From an uncultured Eubacteriales bacterium (GTDB lineage: Bacteria; Bacillota; Clostridia; Oscillospirales; CAG-272): a DNA stretch of 64,000 nucleotides. The position numbers were made by a program, and so were the translations under genes. The stretch spans positions 1-64,000 of the forward strand of contig CABUHS010000005.1 in the NCBI GenBank assembly GCA_902491535.1. Direction: 5' to 3'. Of the stretch, positions 54,569 to 62,937 are shown one piece after another. Numbering within the stretch: the stretch's first letter is position 1; each line of letters opens with the position of its first letter. Below the pieces are notes generated by a model. It saw only the letters and a list, made by a program, of their open reading frames with translations. It was not told the DNA's origin and searched no databases.

Positions 54569-55837
54569 TTATTTTTCCTCTGCTTTCATGGCGCGCGCGC
54601 CTATATCATGACGCATATATGCGTTTTCAAAGCTTATCTGTTCTGTGAGACCGTATGCTGCATCTATCGCACCGCTGAGAGTATCGGCAATCGCAGTAAC
54701 GCCGAGAACACGTCCTCCGCTTGTAAGCAACTCACCGTCTTTCATCTCTGCACCTGCAACGTATGTATGCTTTGCAGCTTCATCCGTCATTGTGATAGGA
54801 AATCCTTTTTTATATGAAACCGGATATCCGTCTGATGACATAATAACACAGCACGCATGCTTATCGCTGAAACGGACCTCCGTCTGTGCAAGCTTTCCGT
54901 TTGTGACAGCCTGCATGACCGTCAGCAGATCGCTTTCCAGAAGAGGAAGAACGACCTGGGTTTCAGGATCGCCGAAGCGGCAGTTATACTCAATAACCTT
55001 AGGACCGCCGGCAGTCAGCATAAGTCCGAAGTAAAGACAGCCTTTAAAGGTACGTCCCTCTGCATTCATCGCTTTTATTGTCGGAAGAAATATCTTATCC
55101 ATGCATTCTTTCGCAACAGCATCTGTGTAATAAGGATTAGGCGCGACAGTTCCCATTCCGCCGGTATTAAGTCCTGTATCTCCGTCGCCCGCCCGCTTGT
55201 GATCCATAGAAGATACCATAGGAACAACGGTATTTCCGTCGGTAAATGAAAGCACAGAGACCTCAGGTCCCGTAAGGAACTCCTCTATGACAATATGATC
55301 GCCGCTCTTACCGAACATCTTGTCCTGCATCATACCCTTTACGGCATCTCTTGCCTGCTCACGTGTTTCGGCAATAATAACGCCCTTTCCGAGCGCGAGA
55401 CCGTCTGCCTTGATAACTGTGGGAAGCGGCGCTGATTCCACATATTCAAGCGCTTTATCCATATCATCAAAAACCTCATATGCTGCGGTCGGGATACCGT
55501 ATTTCTTCATAAGCTCTTTTGAAAATACCTTGCTTCCCTCTATGATCGCAGCGTTCGCGCGCGGTCCGAAGCACGGGATTCCCTCTGCCTCAAGCGCATC
55601 GACACATCCGAGTACAAGCGGATCATCGGGAGCTACGACTGCATAGTCTATCCCTTGTTTTTTCGCAAAATCAACTATACCGTCGATATCCTTAGCTCCG
55701 ATATTGACACAAGTCGCATCTCTTGCAATTCCACCGTTTCCGGGAAGTGCAAATATCTGTGTCACATTTTTGTTTTCCTTTATTTTCTTGATGATGGCAT
55801 GCTCTCGCCCGCCGCCGCCAACGACTAAAATTTTCAT
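54569..55837 (-). CDS. purD: Phosphoribosylamine-glycine ligase
   Basis: A 422-residue ATP-grasp ligase joining phosphoribosylamine and glycine to GAR. MKILVVGGGGREHAIIKKI is the classic N-terminus, GPRANAAIIEGSKVFSKELM near residue 97, LPTVIKADGLALGKGVIIAE near 139, NTGGMGTVAPNPYY near 220 and EYNCRFGDPETQVVLPLL near 284 carry ATP and metal ligands. I start at ATG with GGA seven bases upstream; a TTG four codons earlier has poor spacing. Two strong hairpins lie in the 150 bp between this gene and purH. Confidence 0.96.
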   Translation of the reverse strand: MKILVVGGGGREHAIIKKIKENKNVTQIFALPGNGGIARDATCVNIGAKDIDGIVDFAKKQGIDYAVVAPDDPLVLGCVDALEAEGIPCFGPRANAAIIEGSKVFSKELMKKYGIPTAAYEVFDDMDKALEYVESAPLPTVIKADGLALGKGVIIAETREQARDAVKGMMQDKMFGKSGDHIVIEEFLTGPEVSVLSFTDGNTVVPMVSSMDHKRAGDGDTGLNTGGMGTVAPNPYYTDAVAKECMDKIFLPTIKAMNAEGRTFKGCLYFGLMLTAGGPKVIEYNCRFGDPETQVVLPLLESDLLTVMQAVTNGKLAQTEVRFSDKHACCVIMSSDGYPVSYKKGFPITMTDEAAKHTYVAGAEMKDGELLTSGGRVLGVTAIADTLSGAIDAAYGLTEQISFENAYMRHDIGARAMKAEEK

Positions 55838-55894
55838 ATTTATGTCCAAATCCTTCTGCTTTATTACAAGTTATTAACAGATCCGGCGCATCAG

Positions 55895-55963
55895 AAAGGA
55901 AAAAACTCTCTTTCCTTTGATACGCCTTTTCCTCCGCGGAGAAAACACTCTCGCGGAGGAAAA
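55895..55963 (-). repeat. Two strong intercistronic hairpins between purH and purD
   Basis: TTTTCCTCCGCG at 55927-55938 pairs perfectly with CGCGGAGGAAAA at 55952-55963 (12 bp). AAAGGAAA at 55895-55902 pairs with TTTCCTTT at 55911-55918. On the minus transcript both lie after purH and before purD without a clear T tract. They may protect or process mRNA segments. Confidence 0.65.
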
Positions 55964-55991
55964 GCCACTGCTGCTAAAACGGTCTGTACGA

Positions 55992-57176
55992 TCAATGATG
56001 GAACAGGCGCATTCCTGTAAATGCCATTGCCATTCCGTATTTATCACAGCATTCTATAACAAGATCATCACGGATAGATCCGCCCGGCTCGGCAATATAT
56101 TTTACGCCGCTGCGCCTTGCGCGCTCAATGTTATCACTGAACGGGAAAAACGCATCTGAACCGAGTGAAACACCGTCGATAGACGAGAGATATTCACGTA
56201 TCTCAGCATCTGTAAGCGGTTCCGGCTGCTCGGTAAAATATTTCTGCCAGTTACCGTCCGCGCATACATCTTCTTCATTTTTATTAATATATCCGTCAAT
56301 AACGTTATCTCTGTCAGGTCTGCCGAGAGTATCCTTGAAAGGAAGTGCAAGTACCTTTTCGTGCTGACGGAGGAACCAAGTATCCGCCTTTGTGCCGGCA
56401 AGTCTTGTACAGTGAATACGTGACTGCTGTCCTGCGCCGACTCCGATAGCCTGTCCGTCCACTGCGTAGCATACCGAATTGGACTGAGTATATTTAAGAG
56501 TGATAAGCGCTATAATAAGATCGCGAACTGCGCTCTCCGGCATATCCTTATTTGCGGTAACGATATTTCCGAGAAGCTCTCTGTTGATTTCAAAATTGTT
56601 TCGTCCCTGCTCAAAGGTAATACCGAAAACCTGCTTACGCTCGATCGGTTCGGGAACATAAGACGGATCTATTTTTACAATATTATAGTTGCCTTTTCTC
56701 TTTGTCTTAAGGATCTCAAGCGCCTCAGGCTCATATCCGGGCGCAATTATGCCGTCAGAAACCTCACGCTTTATCATCTTAGCAGTTGTAACATCGCAAA
56801 CATCGGAAAGTGCAACCCAGTCACCGAATGAACACATACGGTCTGTTCCGCGCGCACGCGCATACGCACATGCAAGCGGAGAATCGTCAAGTCCCTCGAT
56901 ATCGTCGACAAAGCATGCTTTTTTAAGCTTGTCCGAAAGCGGAATACCGACAGCTGCCGATGTAGGACTTACATGCTTGAAAGACGTTACAGCGGGAAGT
57001 CCGAGCGCTTCTTTAAGCTCCTTTACAAGCTGCCATGAATTAAATGCATCAAGAAAATTGATATATCCGGGCCTTCCGGAAAGTATCTCGATCGGCATTT
57101 CACTGCCGTCGTTCATAAATATTTTTGAAGGCTTCTGGTTAGGATTACATCCGTATTTAAGTTCAAATTCTTTCAT
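55992..57176 (-). CDS. purH: AICAR formyltransferase, stand-alone (PurH transformylase domain)
   Basis: The 394-residue protein covers only the transformylase half of PurH. LKYGCNPNQKPSKIF at the N-terminus is the LRYGxNPHQ motif, which in bifunctional PurH lies around residue 200. TSFKHVSPTSAAVG near residue 64 has the catalytic Lys-His pair, GAGQQSRIHCTRLAG near 245 and DAFFPFSDNIERA near 338 are also conserved. It transfers a formyl group from 10-formyl-THF to AICAR. The missing cyclohydrolase (MGS-like) half is replaced by the next gene upstream, encoding a PurO-type enzyme. It starts 11 bp after that gene. Confidence 0.95.
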   Translation of the reverse strand: MKEFELKYGCNPNQKPSKIFMNDGSEMPIEILSGRPGYINFLDAFNSWQLVKELKEALGLPAVTSFKHVSPTSAAVGIPLSDKLKKACFVDDIEGLDDSPLACAYARARGTDRMCSFGDWVALSDVCDVTTAKMIKREVSDGIIAPGYEPEALEILKTKRKGNYNIVKIDPSYVPEPIERKQVFGITFEQGRNNFEINRELLGNIVTANKDMPESAVRDLIIALITLKYTQSNSVCYAVDGQAIGVGAGQQSRIHCTRLAGTKADTWFLRQHEKVLALPFKDTLGRPDRDNVIDGYINKNEEDVCADGNWQKYFTEQPEPLTDAEIREYLSSIDGVSLGSDAFFPFSDNIERARRSGVKYIAEPGGSIRDDLVIECCDKYGMAMAFTGMRLFHH

Positions 57177-57187
57177 CTGGCAGCTCC

Positions 57188-57907
57188 TTATTTGTTTTTA
57201 TTTATCATGCGTGTATCCGCTTTTCCTGTCTCGAGATCGGTATAGCGGACGTAAAGCGATATTTTGTTATCCTTGTCGAGAGCGTTCCACAGAGAATCGG
57301 TGAAAGCGTCGATATCGTCGGGGATCGCAACGCGCTCGGGTTCTCCCTGAAACGTCGGGATCGGATCTCCGTCGCAAACATATGTATGAATAAAATGTCC
57401 GAGTCCCGGAAGCGCCTTATAAGCAAAGGTATATCTGTTGCATGCGCTGCCTTCGGCGTCTGCGCTTTTAAGAATGCTCATATCATATGCAAAGTCGCCG
57501 TCCTTAAAGGTCAGCATACCGCTTATGCGCGGAGTAAAATTAGGTCTGTCAGGCTCAAATTCTCTGGTTTCAAGAGCCTGCGCGAAGCTTTCGCCTTTTG
57601 CAAGTCCGTTATATACCGTATCAGTCTGATCTCCGTTAGTCACTATAAGCTTGTTTTCAAAGCTGCGGACTGCTGCATATATGATAAGCGACGGATCCTC
57701 AACCTTTGACGCATCGAACGGTTCGGTAAAAATATCACCGTCACGCTCAGTGAAAACACGGTTGCGGCTGTTAGCGCTTCTTCCCATGATAAAATATGCA
57801 GAGCAAGCTTTTTTGCCGTCGGCACTTTTGCCGATAACGATGCCGCGTCCGACATACGAATTCCCTTTTATAAGCTCGGCAATATCGTTTATTGCATAGA
57901 TATTCAT
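57188..57907 (-). CDS. purO: IMP cyclohydrolase, archaeal PurO-like
   Basis: A 239-residue protein related to PurO of methanogens, which closes FAICAR to IMP and has an Ntn-hydrolase-like fold unrelated to the PurH cyclohydrolase domain. The core alignment is YVGRGIVIGKSADGKKACSAYFIMGRSANSRNR near residues 18-50 and LIVTNGDQTDTVYNGLAKG near 93. It is longer than archaeal PurO by about 40 residues at the C-terminus. Position between purN and the transformylase-only purH strongly supports the role. It is my recognition from memory; a profile search is needed to fix the family. Confidence 0.87.
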   Translation of the reverse strand: MNIYAINDIAELIKGNSYVGRGIVIGKSADGKKACSAYFIMGRSANSRNRVFTERDGDIFTEPFDASKVEDPSLIIYAAVRSFENKLIVTNGDQTDTVYNGLAKGESFAQALETREFEPDRPNFTPRISGMLTFKDGDFAYDMSILKSADAEGSACNRYTFAYKALPGLGHFIHTYVCDGDPIPTFQGEPERVAIPDDIDAFTDSLWNALDKDNKISLYVRYTDLETGKADTRMINKNK

Positions 57908-57949
57908 ATCTTTATTCCTTTCATTTTGCGGGACCGCGACTTATGTCAC

Positions 57950-58567
57950 TCATGTCCTTTTTCTGATAAGTTCTTTGCAGACCTTTTCGACTGCAGACGG
58001 AAGTATCTTCCACTCCGCGAGGCGCATTACTCTTTTCTGAAGCACCTCAGCGGTATCTTTCGGCCGCACTGCGACAGCTTTCTGCATAATGATCTCTCCG
58101 CCGTCAGGTATCTCATTTACATAGTGAACGGTCGCACCGGTTATTTTAACGCCCTTTTCAAGCGCCGCCTCATGAACTCTGAGACCGTAAAAACCTTTTC
58201 CGCAAAAAGACGGAATAAGTGACGGATGTATATTTATAATACGGTTCGGATATGCAGCTGTAAATTTCTCGCTGAGTATGCACATGAATCCGGCAAGAAC
58301 AATAAGCTCTATTCCGTATTCTTTCAACACACTTATAATCTTATCCTCAAACTCTTCCTGACTTCCGCACTGTTTTTTAGATATCGCTACAGCCGGTATC
58401 TCTGCGGTCGCCGCGCGTGTTATCGCGTATGCATCAGGCGCACTGGATACAACAAGCTCTATACTTCCGTTTTTTATAATTCCGCTCTTTTCTGCGTCAA
58501 TAAGAGCCTGAAGATTTGTACCTCCGCCGGATACGAAAACGGCGATCTTTATTTTGTGTTCAGTCAT
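57950..58567 (-). CDS. purN: Phosphoribosylglycinamide formyltransferase
   Basis: The 205-residue enzyme formylates GAR with 10-formyl-THF. IAVFVSGGGTNLQALIDA near the start binds the phosphate, LAGFMCILSEKFTAAYPNRIINIHPSLIPSF near residue 84 holds the catalytic Asn and His, and GATVHYVNEIPDGGEIIMQ near 134 has the catalytic Asp. I start at ATG (MTEHKIKI); another ATG four codons upstream sits only one base after AAAGG. The upstream in-frame extension of about 14 residues has no family counterpart. Confidence 0.94.
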   Translation of the reverse strand: MTEHKIKIAVFVSGGGTNLQALIDAEKSGIIKNGSIELVVSSAPDAYAITRAATAEIPAVAISKKQCGSQEEFEDKIISVLKEYGIELIVLAGFMCILSEKFTAAYPNRIINIHPSLIPSFCGKGFYGLRVHEAALEKGVKITGATVHYVNEIPDGGEIIMQKAVAVRPKDTAEVLQKRVMRLAEWKILPSAVEKVCKELIRKRT

Positions 58568-58670
58568 TTCTATTACCATGCCTTTCTTTGATCCCTGTAC
58601 TTTGTACCTTAGCTGTACCACACATCAAGCATCATAATGTATTATGAAATTCTGCATTTCAGCAAGTTGC

Positions 58671-59714
58671 TCAGCAGATGGTAATTTTTTCATCAGATGA
58701 AATTATTTCTCCGATAACATAGGCATCCTCGCCGTTATCGCGGAGAATTTCAAGCGCAGTCTCTGCGTCTTCGGCAGATACTGTTATGCTCATGCCGACG
58801 CCCATATTAAAGGTATTGAACATATCATGTTCGCTTATATTTCCCGTTTTTGCGATAAGGTCGAAAATCGGAAGAACTCTTACCGATGAACGGTTGATCT
58901 TTGCACCGAGTCCGTCGGGAATACTTCTCGGAATATTTTCGTAAAAACCTCCGCCTGTGATATGTGAGATTCCCTTGACTTTTACCTTCTCGAGAAGGGC
59001 AAGCACAGGCTTTACATATATCTTTGTAGGAGTAAGGAGCGTCTCTCCGACAGACTTGCCGCCAAGTTCAGATACAGGAGTCTTTATGTCGGCATTTTCC
59101 ACGTCAAACACCTTGCGTACAAGAGAAAATCCGTTTGAATGTACACCGCTGGACGGAAGCGCAATAACAACGTCGCCGGGCTTCATTGCTTTATTATCTA
59201 TGATCTTTGTCTTATCGACAACACCGGTACAGTACCCGGCAAGGTCATACTCATCCACAGGATAAAATCCGGGCATCTCGGCAGTTTCTCCGCCTATCAG
59301 CGCGGCACCGGACTGAACGCACCCGTCGCAGACACCTTTAACAATGTCGGCAATGCGTTCGGGAATATTCTTTCCGCAGGCGATATAATCGAGGAAGAAG
59401 AGCGGCTTTGCTCCGCAGCAGATTATATCGTTTACACACATTGCAACGCAGTCAATACCGACAGTGTCATGCTTATCCATAAGAAATGCAATCTTAAGCT
59501 TGGTTCCGACTCCGTCAGTGCCGCTTACAAGCACGGGACGCTGTATGCCGGTAAGATCAAGTTCAAAAAGTCCGCCGAAGCCTCCGACGTCAGAACATAC
59601 GCCGCTTGTCATAGTTTTGGCGATATGCTTCTTCATAAGCTCGACCGCCTTATAACCTGCGGTGATATCTACGCCTGCAGCAGCGTAGCTGTCAGATCTC
59701 GAATTTGTATTCAT
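58671..59714 (-). CDS. purM: Phosphoribosylformylglycinamidine cyclo-ligase
   Basis: A 347-residue AIR synthetase that closes FGAM to AIR with ATP. SYAAAGVDITAGYKAVELM near residue 9, VSGTDGVGTKLKIAFLMDKHDTVGIDCVAMCVNDI near 63, GGETAEMPGFYP near 142 and ITGGGFYENIPRSIP near 255 are canonical. AAAGGAAT lies 12 bases before the ATG. About 100 bp separate it from purN, and only six bases from the preceding purF-like gene, consistent with co-transcription. Confidence 0.96.
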   Translation of the reverse strand: MNTNSRSDSYAAAGVDITAGYKAVELMKKHIAKTMTSGVCSDVGGFGGLFELDLTGIQRPVLVSGTDGVGTKLKIAFLMDKHDTVGIDCVAMCVNDIICCGAKPLFFLDYIACGKNIPERIADIVKGVCDGCVQSGAALIGGETAEMPGFYPVDEYDLAGYCTGVVDKTKIIDNKAMKPGDVVIALPSSGVHSNGFSLVRKVFDVENADIKTPVSELGGKSVGETLLTPTKIYVKPVLALLEKVKVKGISHITGGGFYENIPRSIPDGLGAKINRSSVRVLPIFDLIAKTGNISEHDMFNTFNMGVGMSITVSAEDAETALEILRDNGEDAYVIGEIISSDEKITIC

Positions 59715-59720
59715 AATGGT

Positions 59721-61145
59721 TTATTCCTTTCCGTTCCAGCAGTATGTGCAAAGCTTGCACGGTTCGATACCTATAGCTTCTATGATTCCCTGAAGCGACT
59801 GAAATTCAAGCGATGCGAGATGAAGCTCTGAACATATCTCGTCTCTGAATTTCTTTCCGCGCTCGGTTGACGAATCACTGTATTCGTCGATATGATTAAA
59901 TCCGTCCTCACCCTCAAGCTTCATTATCACGCGGCGCGCAATAAGATCCATATCACTGGTCGAGCGTGAGAAATTGAGATATTTACATCCAAACATTATA
60001 GGCGGACATGCGGATCGCATATGCACTTCCTTAGCCCCATTATTATAGAGAAACTCGACCGTTTCACGAAGCTGAGTACCCCTGACTATCGAGTCGTCGA
60101 CAAACAGCAGACTTTTATTGGTTATAAGATCATGAACCGGTATCTGCTTCATTTTAGCAACTTTATTACGCTCTTTCTGAGAAGCAGGCATAAAGCTTCT
60201 TGACCATGTAGGGGTATATTTTATAAATGCTCTTGCAAACGGAATATTGCTCTCGTTCGCATATCCTATAGCATGAGGTGTTCCGGAATCCGGTACGCCG
60301 CCAACATAATCAACCCCGTCAGACTTTCCGGTCTTTGCGTCGTGCTGAGCCATGATATGTCCGTTGCGGTAACGCATCATCTCGACATTTACACCTTCAT
60401 ATGTAGACGTCGGATATCCGTAATACGACCACAAAAATGAGCATATTCTCATTTCCTTTCCGGGAGCGGAAAGGACCTTCATCTGCTCTGCAGTAAGTTC
60501 AACTATCTCACCGGGTCCGAGTTCGCGTATATCCTCATAGCCTGCTTTTTCGCAAGCAAACGACTCAAAGGATACACAGTACCCATCCTCTCCCTTTCCT
60601 ATTATTACCGGAATACGTCCGAGCCTGTCTCTCGCTGCAATAATAGATCCGTCATCTTTAAGTATAAGGATAGAGGCTGTTCCGTCGATCTCCTTCTGTG
60701 CGAACTTTATTCCCTCGGTAAAATTGCTCTTTTGATTTATAAGTGCCGCAACAAGCTCGTTCGAATTGACATGACTTCCGGTCATTGCATTAAAATGACC
60801 GCCACTGAAAGAAAGATACTGAGATATCAGCGCCTCCGCATTATTTATCGCACCGATCATGCATATAGCATATGAACCGAGACTCGAACGGATAAGAAGC
60901 GGTTGGGGATCTCCGTCGCTGATACAGCCGATTGCTGCGCTTCCCTTCATTTTTTCAAATACATGCTCAAATCTCGTACGAAACGGAGAGTTTTCTATAT
61001 TATGTATCTCACGCTGTAAACCTATCTCCTGATCAAATGCTGCGATTCCGCCGCAGCGCGTACCGAGGTGAGAATGATAGTCCGTCCCGAAAAAGACGTC
61101 GCCTATTACATCGCGGCTTGCAACCGCTCCGAAAAAGCCTCCCAT
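59721..61145 (-). CDS. purF: Amidophosphoribosyltransferase-like protein lacking the N-terminal catalytic Cys
   Basis: The 474-residue protein should make phosphoribosylamine from PRPP. The PRPP loop is intact (LLFVDDSIVRGTQ near residue 352), and the four iron-sulphur ligands of the Bacillus-type enzyme seem present: Cys in MRICSFLW near 233, Cys in PIMFGCKY near 390, and Cys-x-x-Cys in PCKLCTYC at the C-terminus. The glutaminase domain is abnormal. It begins MGGFFG instead of Met-Cys-Gly, so the N-terminal nucleophile is Gly, and the usual Q-H-R-G-Q and SDTE motifs read SHLGTR and NSNE. No upstream in-frame start supplies a Cys. This MGGFFG form recurs, to my memory, in Clostridia and Bacteroidetes. 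Ammonia may come from solution or a partner. Confidence 0.88.
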   Translation of the reverse strand: MGGFFGAVASRDVIGDVFFGTDYHSHLGTRCGGIAAFDQEIGLQREIHNIENSPFRTRFEHVFEKMKGSAAIGCISDGDPQPLLIRSSLGSYAICMIGAINNAEALISQYLSFSGGHFNAMTGSHVNSNELVAALINQKSNFTEGIKFAQKEIDGTASILILKDDGSIIAARDRLGRIPVIIGKGEDGYCVSFESFACEKAGYEDIRELGPGEIVELTAEQMKVLSAPGKEMRICSFLWSYYGYPTSTYEGVNVEMMRYRNGHIMAQHDAKTGKSDGVDYVGGVPDSGTPHAIGYANESNIPFARAFIKYTPTWSRSFMPASQKERNKVAKMKQIPVHDLITNKSLLFVDDSIVRGTQLRETVEFLYNNGAKEVHMRSACPPIMFGCKYLNFSRSTSDMDLIARRVIMKLEGEDGFNHIDEYSDSSTERGKKFRDEICSELHLASLEFQSLQGIIEAIGIEPCKLCTYCWNGKE

Positions 61146-61177
61146 GTTTTTATAAGTTCCTTTCTTTTAAACGCACA

Positions 61178-61204
61178 AGTCACGTGTTAAGACAGCACGT
61201 GACT
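61178..61204 (-). other. Intercistronic hairpin between purC and purF
   Basis: AGTCACGTG at 61178-61186 pairs perfectly with CACGTGACT at 61196-61204. A second short stem GTCTG/CAGAC is at 61269-61284. No minus-strand T tract follows. The 177-bp spacer has no credible gene. Confidence 0.55.
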
Positions 61205-61322
61205 CTGTTGCATTTAAAATCTGCGATTTATGGATTCTGTTTCTGTGCCGCATGTGCAACGGCAGGCAGTCTGCTTTAACAGACATATTTTTTACGGATG
61301 CCGGAGCATACCGCTGTCGGAT

Positions 61323-62033
61323 TTACTCTCCGAGAATACGCTTCATCATTTCGTTGTAAGCGTCCTCAACATTTCCGAGATCTCTGCGGAAACGGTCCTT
61401 GTCGAGCTTTTCGTGTGTTTCGCTGTCCCAGAAGCGGCATGTATCCGGAGATATCTCGTCGGCGAGAACGATCGTACCGTCAGAAAGACGTCCGAACTCA
61501 AGCTTGAAGTCAACCAGATCAACCTTGAGATTCTTGAAGAACTTCTTCATAACAGCGTTTACCTTGAATGCCATAGCCTTTATTGTCTCGATCTCTTCCT
61601 TTGTTGCAAGTCCGAGCGCGAGCGCATGGTAATCGTTGATCAGCGGATCGCCGAGATCGTCGTTCTTATACGAGAATTCGATCGTAGGTTCAGCAAAAAC
61701 AATTCCCTCTTCAACGCCGTAACGCTTTGCAAAAGATCCTGCGGATATATTACGTATAATTACCTCAAGCGGAACGATCGAAACCTTTTTTACGAGCGTT
61801 TCACGGGCAGAAAGTTCCTTTACAAGATGTGTCTTGACGCCCTCTTTTTCGAGTATCTGCATCATATAGTTGGTAACACGGTTGTTAATAGCGCCTTTTC
61901 CTGCTATAGTACCTTTTTTAAGTCCGTTGAATGCGGTTGCATCGTCCTTGTAATCAACAAGCAGTACTTCAGGATCGTCTGTTGCGTATACCTTTTTTGC
62001 CTTACCCTCATAAAGAAGTTCTTTCTTTTCCAT
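61323..62033 (-). CDS. purC: Phosphoribosylaminoimidazole-succinocarboxamide synthase
   Basis: The 236-residue SAICAR synthetase joins aspartate to CAIR with ATP. LLYEGKAKKVYATDDPEVL near residue 6, GKGAINNRVTNYMMQILE near 45, IVPLEVIIRNISAGSFAKRYG near 87, KLEFGRLSDGTIVLADEISPDTCRFWD near 176 are canonical. Length is that of the bacterial PurC. The ribosome-binding site is GGAGG about six bases before the ATG. About 90 bp of AT-rich sequence separate it from purE. Confidence 0.97.
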   Translation of the reverse strand: MEKKELLYEGKAKKVYATDDPEVLLVDYKDDATAFNGLKKGTIAGKGAINNRVTNYMMQILEKEGVKTHLVKELSARETLVKKVSIVPLEVIIRNISAGSFAKRYGVEEGIVFAEPTIEFSYKNDDLGDPLINDYHALALGLATKEEIETIKAMAFKVNAVMKKFFKNLKVDLVDFKLEFGRLSDGTIVLADEISPDTCRFWDSETHEKLDKDRFRRDLGNVEDAYNEMMKRILGE

Positions 62034-62123
62034 TTTTATATCCTCCGTTTTATGTATCGTCTTTTTATATCTGTAAATTTATCCTATTATATCGGTAATA
62101 CTCGAATCGGGCGTATTTTATGC

Positions 62124-62615
62124 TCAAAGTCTTTCAGCTATTCCGGCATCCTTTTCAAGAACCGCCTGTGCGTCTGAGCGGCGCTTTTCATCAAGTTTTG
62201 CAGCAAGATCTTTGTCCTCAACGGCAAGTATCTGTGCGGAAAGCAAAGCAGCATTGACGCCCCCGCCTATAGCAACAGTTGCAACCGGAATACCTGAGGG
62301 CATCTGTACAGTGGAAAGAAGTGCATCAATGCCGTCAAGATTACCGGATTTACACGGTATGCCTATAACAGGAAGAGTCGTATTTGCAGCAATAGCTCCC
62401 GCAAGATGCGCAGCCATTCCCGCAGCTGCAATAATAACACCGAAACCGTTTGCCCTCGCATTGACTGCAAAACTTCTTGCTTCTTCGGGTGTTCTGTGCG
62501 CAGAGTACACGTGTACCTCATAAGGAATATCAAATTTCTTAAGAGTATCAGTCGCTTTCTGTATTACAGGCAGATCACTGTCACTGCCCATTACGATTCC
62601 GACTTTTTTCATCAT
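62124..62615 (-). CDS. purE: N5-carboxyaminoimidazole ribonucleotide mutase
   Basis: A 163-residue class I PurE. VGIVMGSDSDLPVIQKATDTL at the start, EVHVYSAHRTPEEA near residue 34 with the catalytic His, VIIAAAGMAAHLAGAIAANT near 60, and LSTVQMPSGIPVATVAIGG near 99 are conserved. It moves the carboxyl group of N5-CAIR to C4. Its usual partner PurK is not in this window. It is the first gene of the operon, directly behind the ZTP riboswitch. Two adjacent ATGs are possible starts; AAAGGAA lies about 14 bases upstream. Confidence 0.96.
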   Translation of the reverse strand: MMKKVGIVMGSDSDLPVIQKATDTLKKFDIPYEVHVYSAHRTPEEARSFAVNARANGFGVIIAAAGMAAHLAGAIAANTTLPVIGIPCKSGNLDGIDALLSTVQMPSGIPVATVAIGGGVNAALLSAQILAVEDKDLAAKLDEKRRSDAQAVLEKDAGIAERL

Positions 62616-62690
62616 AGGTTAAACCGTTCCTTTCCGTTAAAGGCTTTTTGCAAGCCGATATGCCTTTTTACCCGACTCAAAATATCAAAA

Positions 62691-62725
62691 GGGCGCACTT
62701 CACTCACCGCGAGTAAAGTGCGCCC
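62691..62725 (-). terminator. Riboswitch-controlled terminator before purE
   Basis: On the minus transcript GGGCGCACTTTACTC and GAGTGAAGTGCGCCC form a 15-bp stem with one G-U pair and a five-base loop, followed by TTTTGATATTTT. The 5' arm shares GGGCGC with the 3' end of the ZTP aptamer, so ligand binding would block terminator formation and switch the operon on. Confidence 0.9.
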
Positions 62726-62798
62726 AGACGGTCGGCATTTTAAAGCGTTTTCTGTTCCTTTGTGGTGCTCCACATTAACTCCGTCAGTTGCAGAAAAC
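62718..62798 (-). ncRNA. ZTP (pfl-motif) riboswitch aptamer
   Basis: All parts of the pfl motif can be placed. P1 is GTTTTCTG (plus 62791-62798) with CAGAAAAC (62747-62754). The conserved ACTGACGG follows P1 (62781-62788), P2 is GTGG/CCAC (62762-62773), then AAAGGAACA. After a linker comes GCCGACCGTCTGGGCG (62721-62736), the signature 3' half whose CCGTC can form the pseudoknot with GACGG. The aptamer senses ZMP/ZTP, which accumulates when 10-formyl-THF is short, and turns on purine and one-carbon genes. The downstream operon contains the AICAR transformylase and glyA, exactly the steps involved. Confidence 0.92.
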
Positions 62799-62864
62799 AT
62801 GTAACTCAGGTAATCTGCAAGCGTCATTCCGATACCCGCTGCGTACCTTCGGTACAACAATATA

Positions 62865-62893
62865 AGTATATCATTATTTTATACTTATGTCAA
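62865..62893 (-). promoter_or_regulatory. Promoter of the purine operon
   Basis: On the minus strand TTGACA (plus 62888-62893), 17 bases, TATACT (plus 62865-62870). Transcription would start near 62858, just before a small GTACC-GAA-GGTAC hairpin and about 60 nt before the ZTP aptamer. Confidence 0.88.
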
Positions 62894-62937
62894 GGCACAC
62901 ATCAACAAAATTCAAATTATTTTTTCTTAATTCCCGA

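Noticed and set aside
62612..62860. Open frame of 82 codons in front of purE
   Set aside because: It lies across the ZTP aptamer and terminator, which explain the sequence fully.
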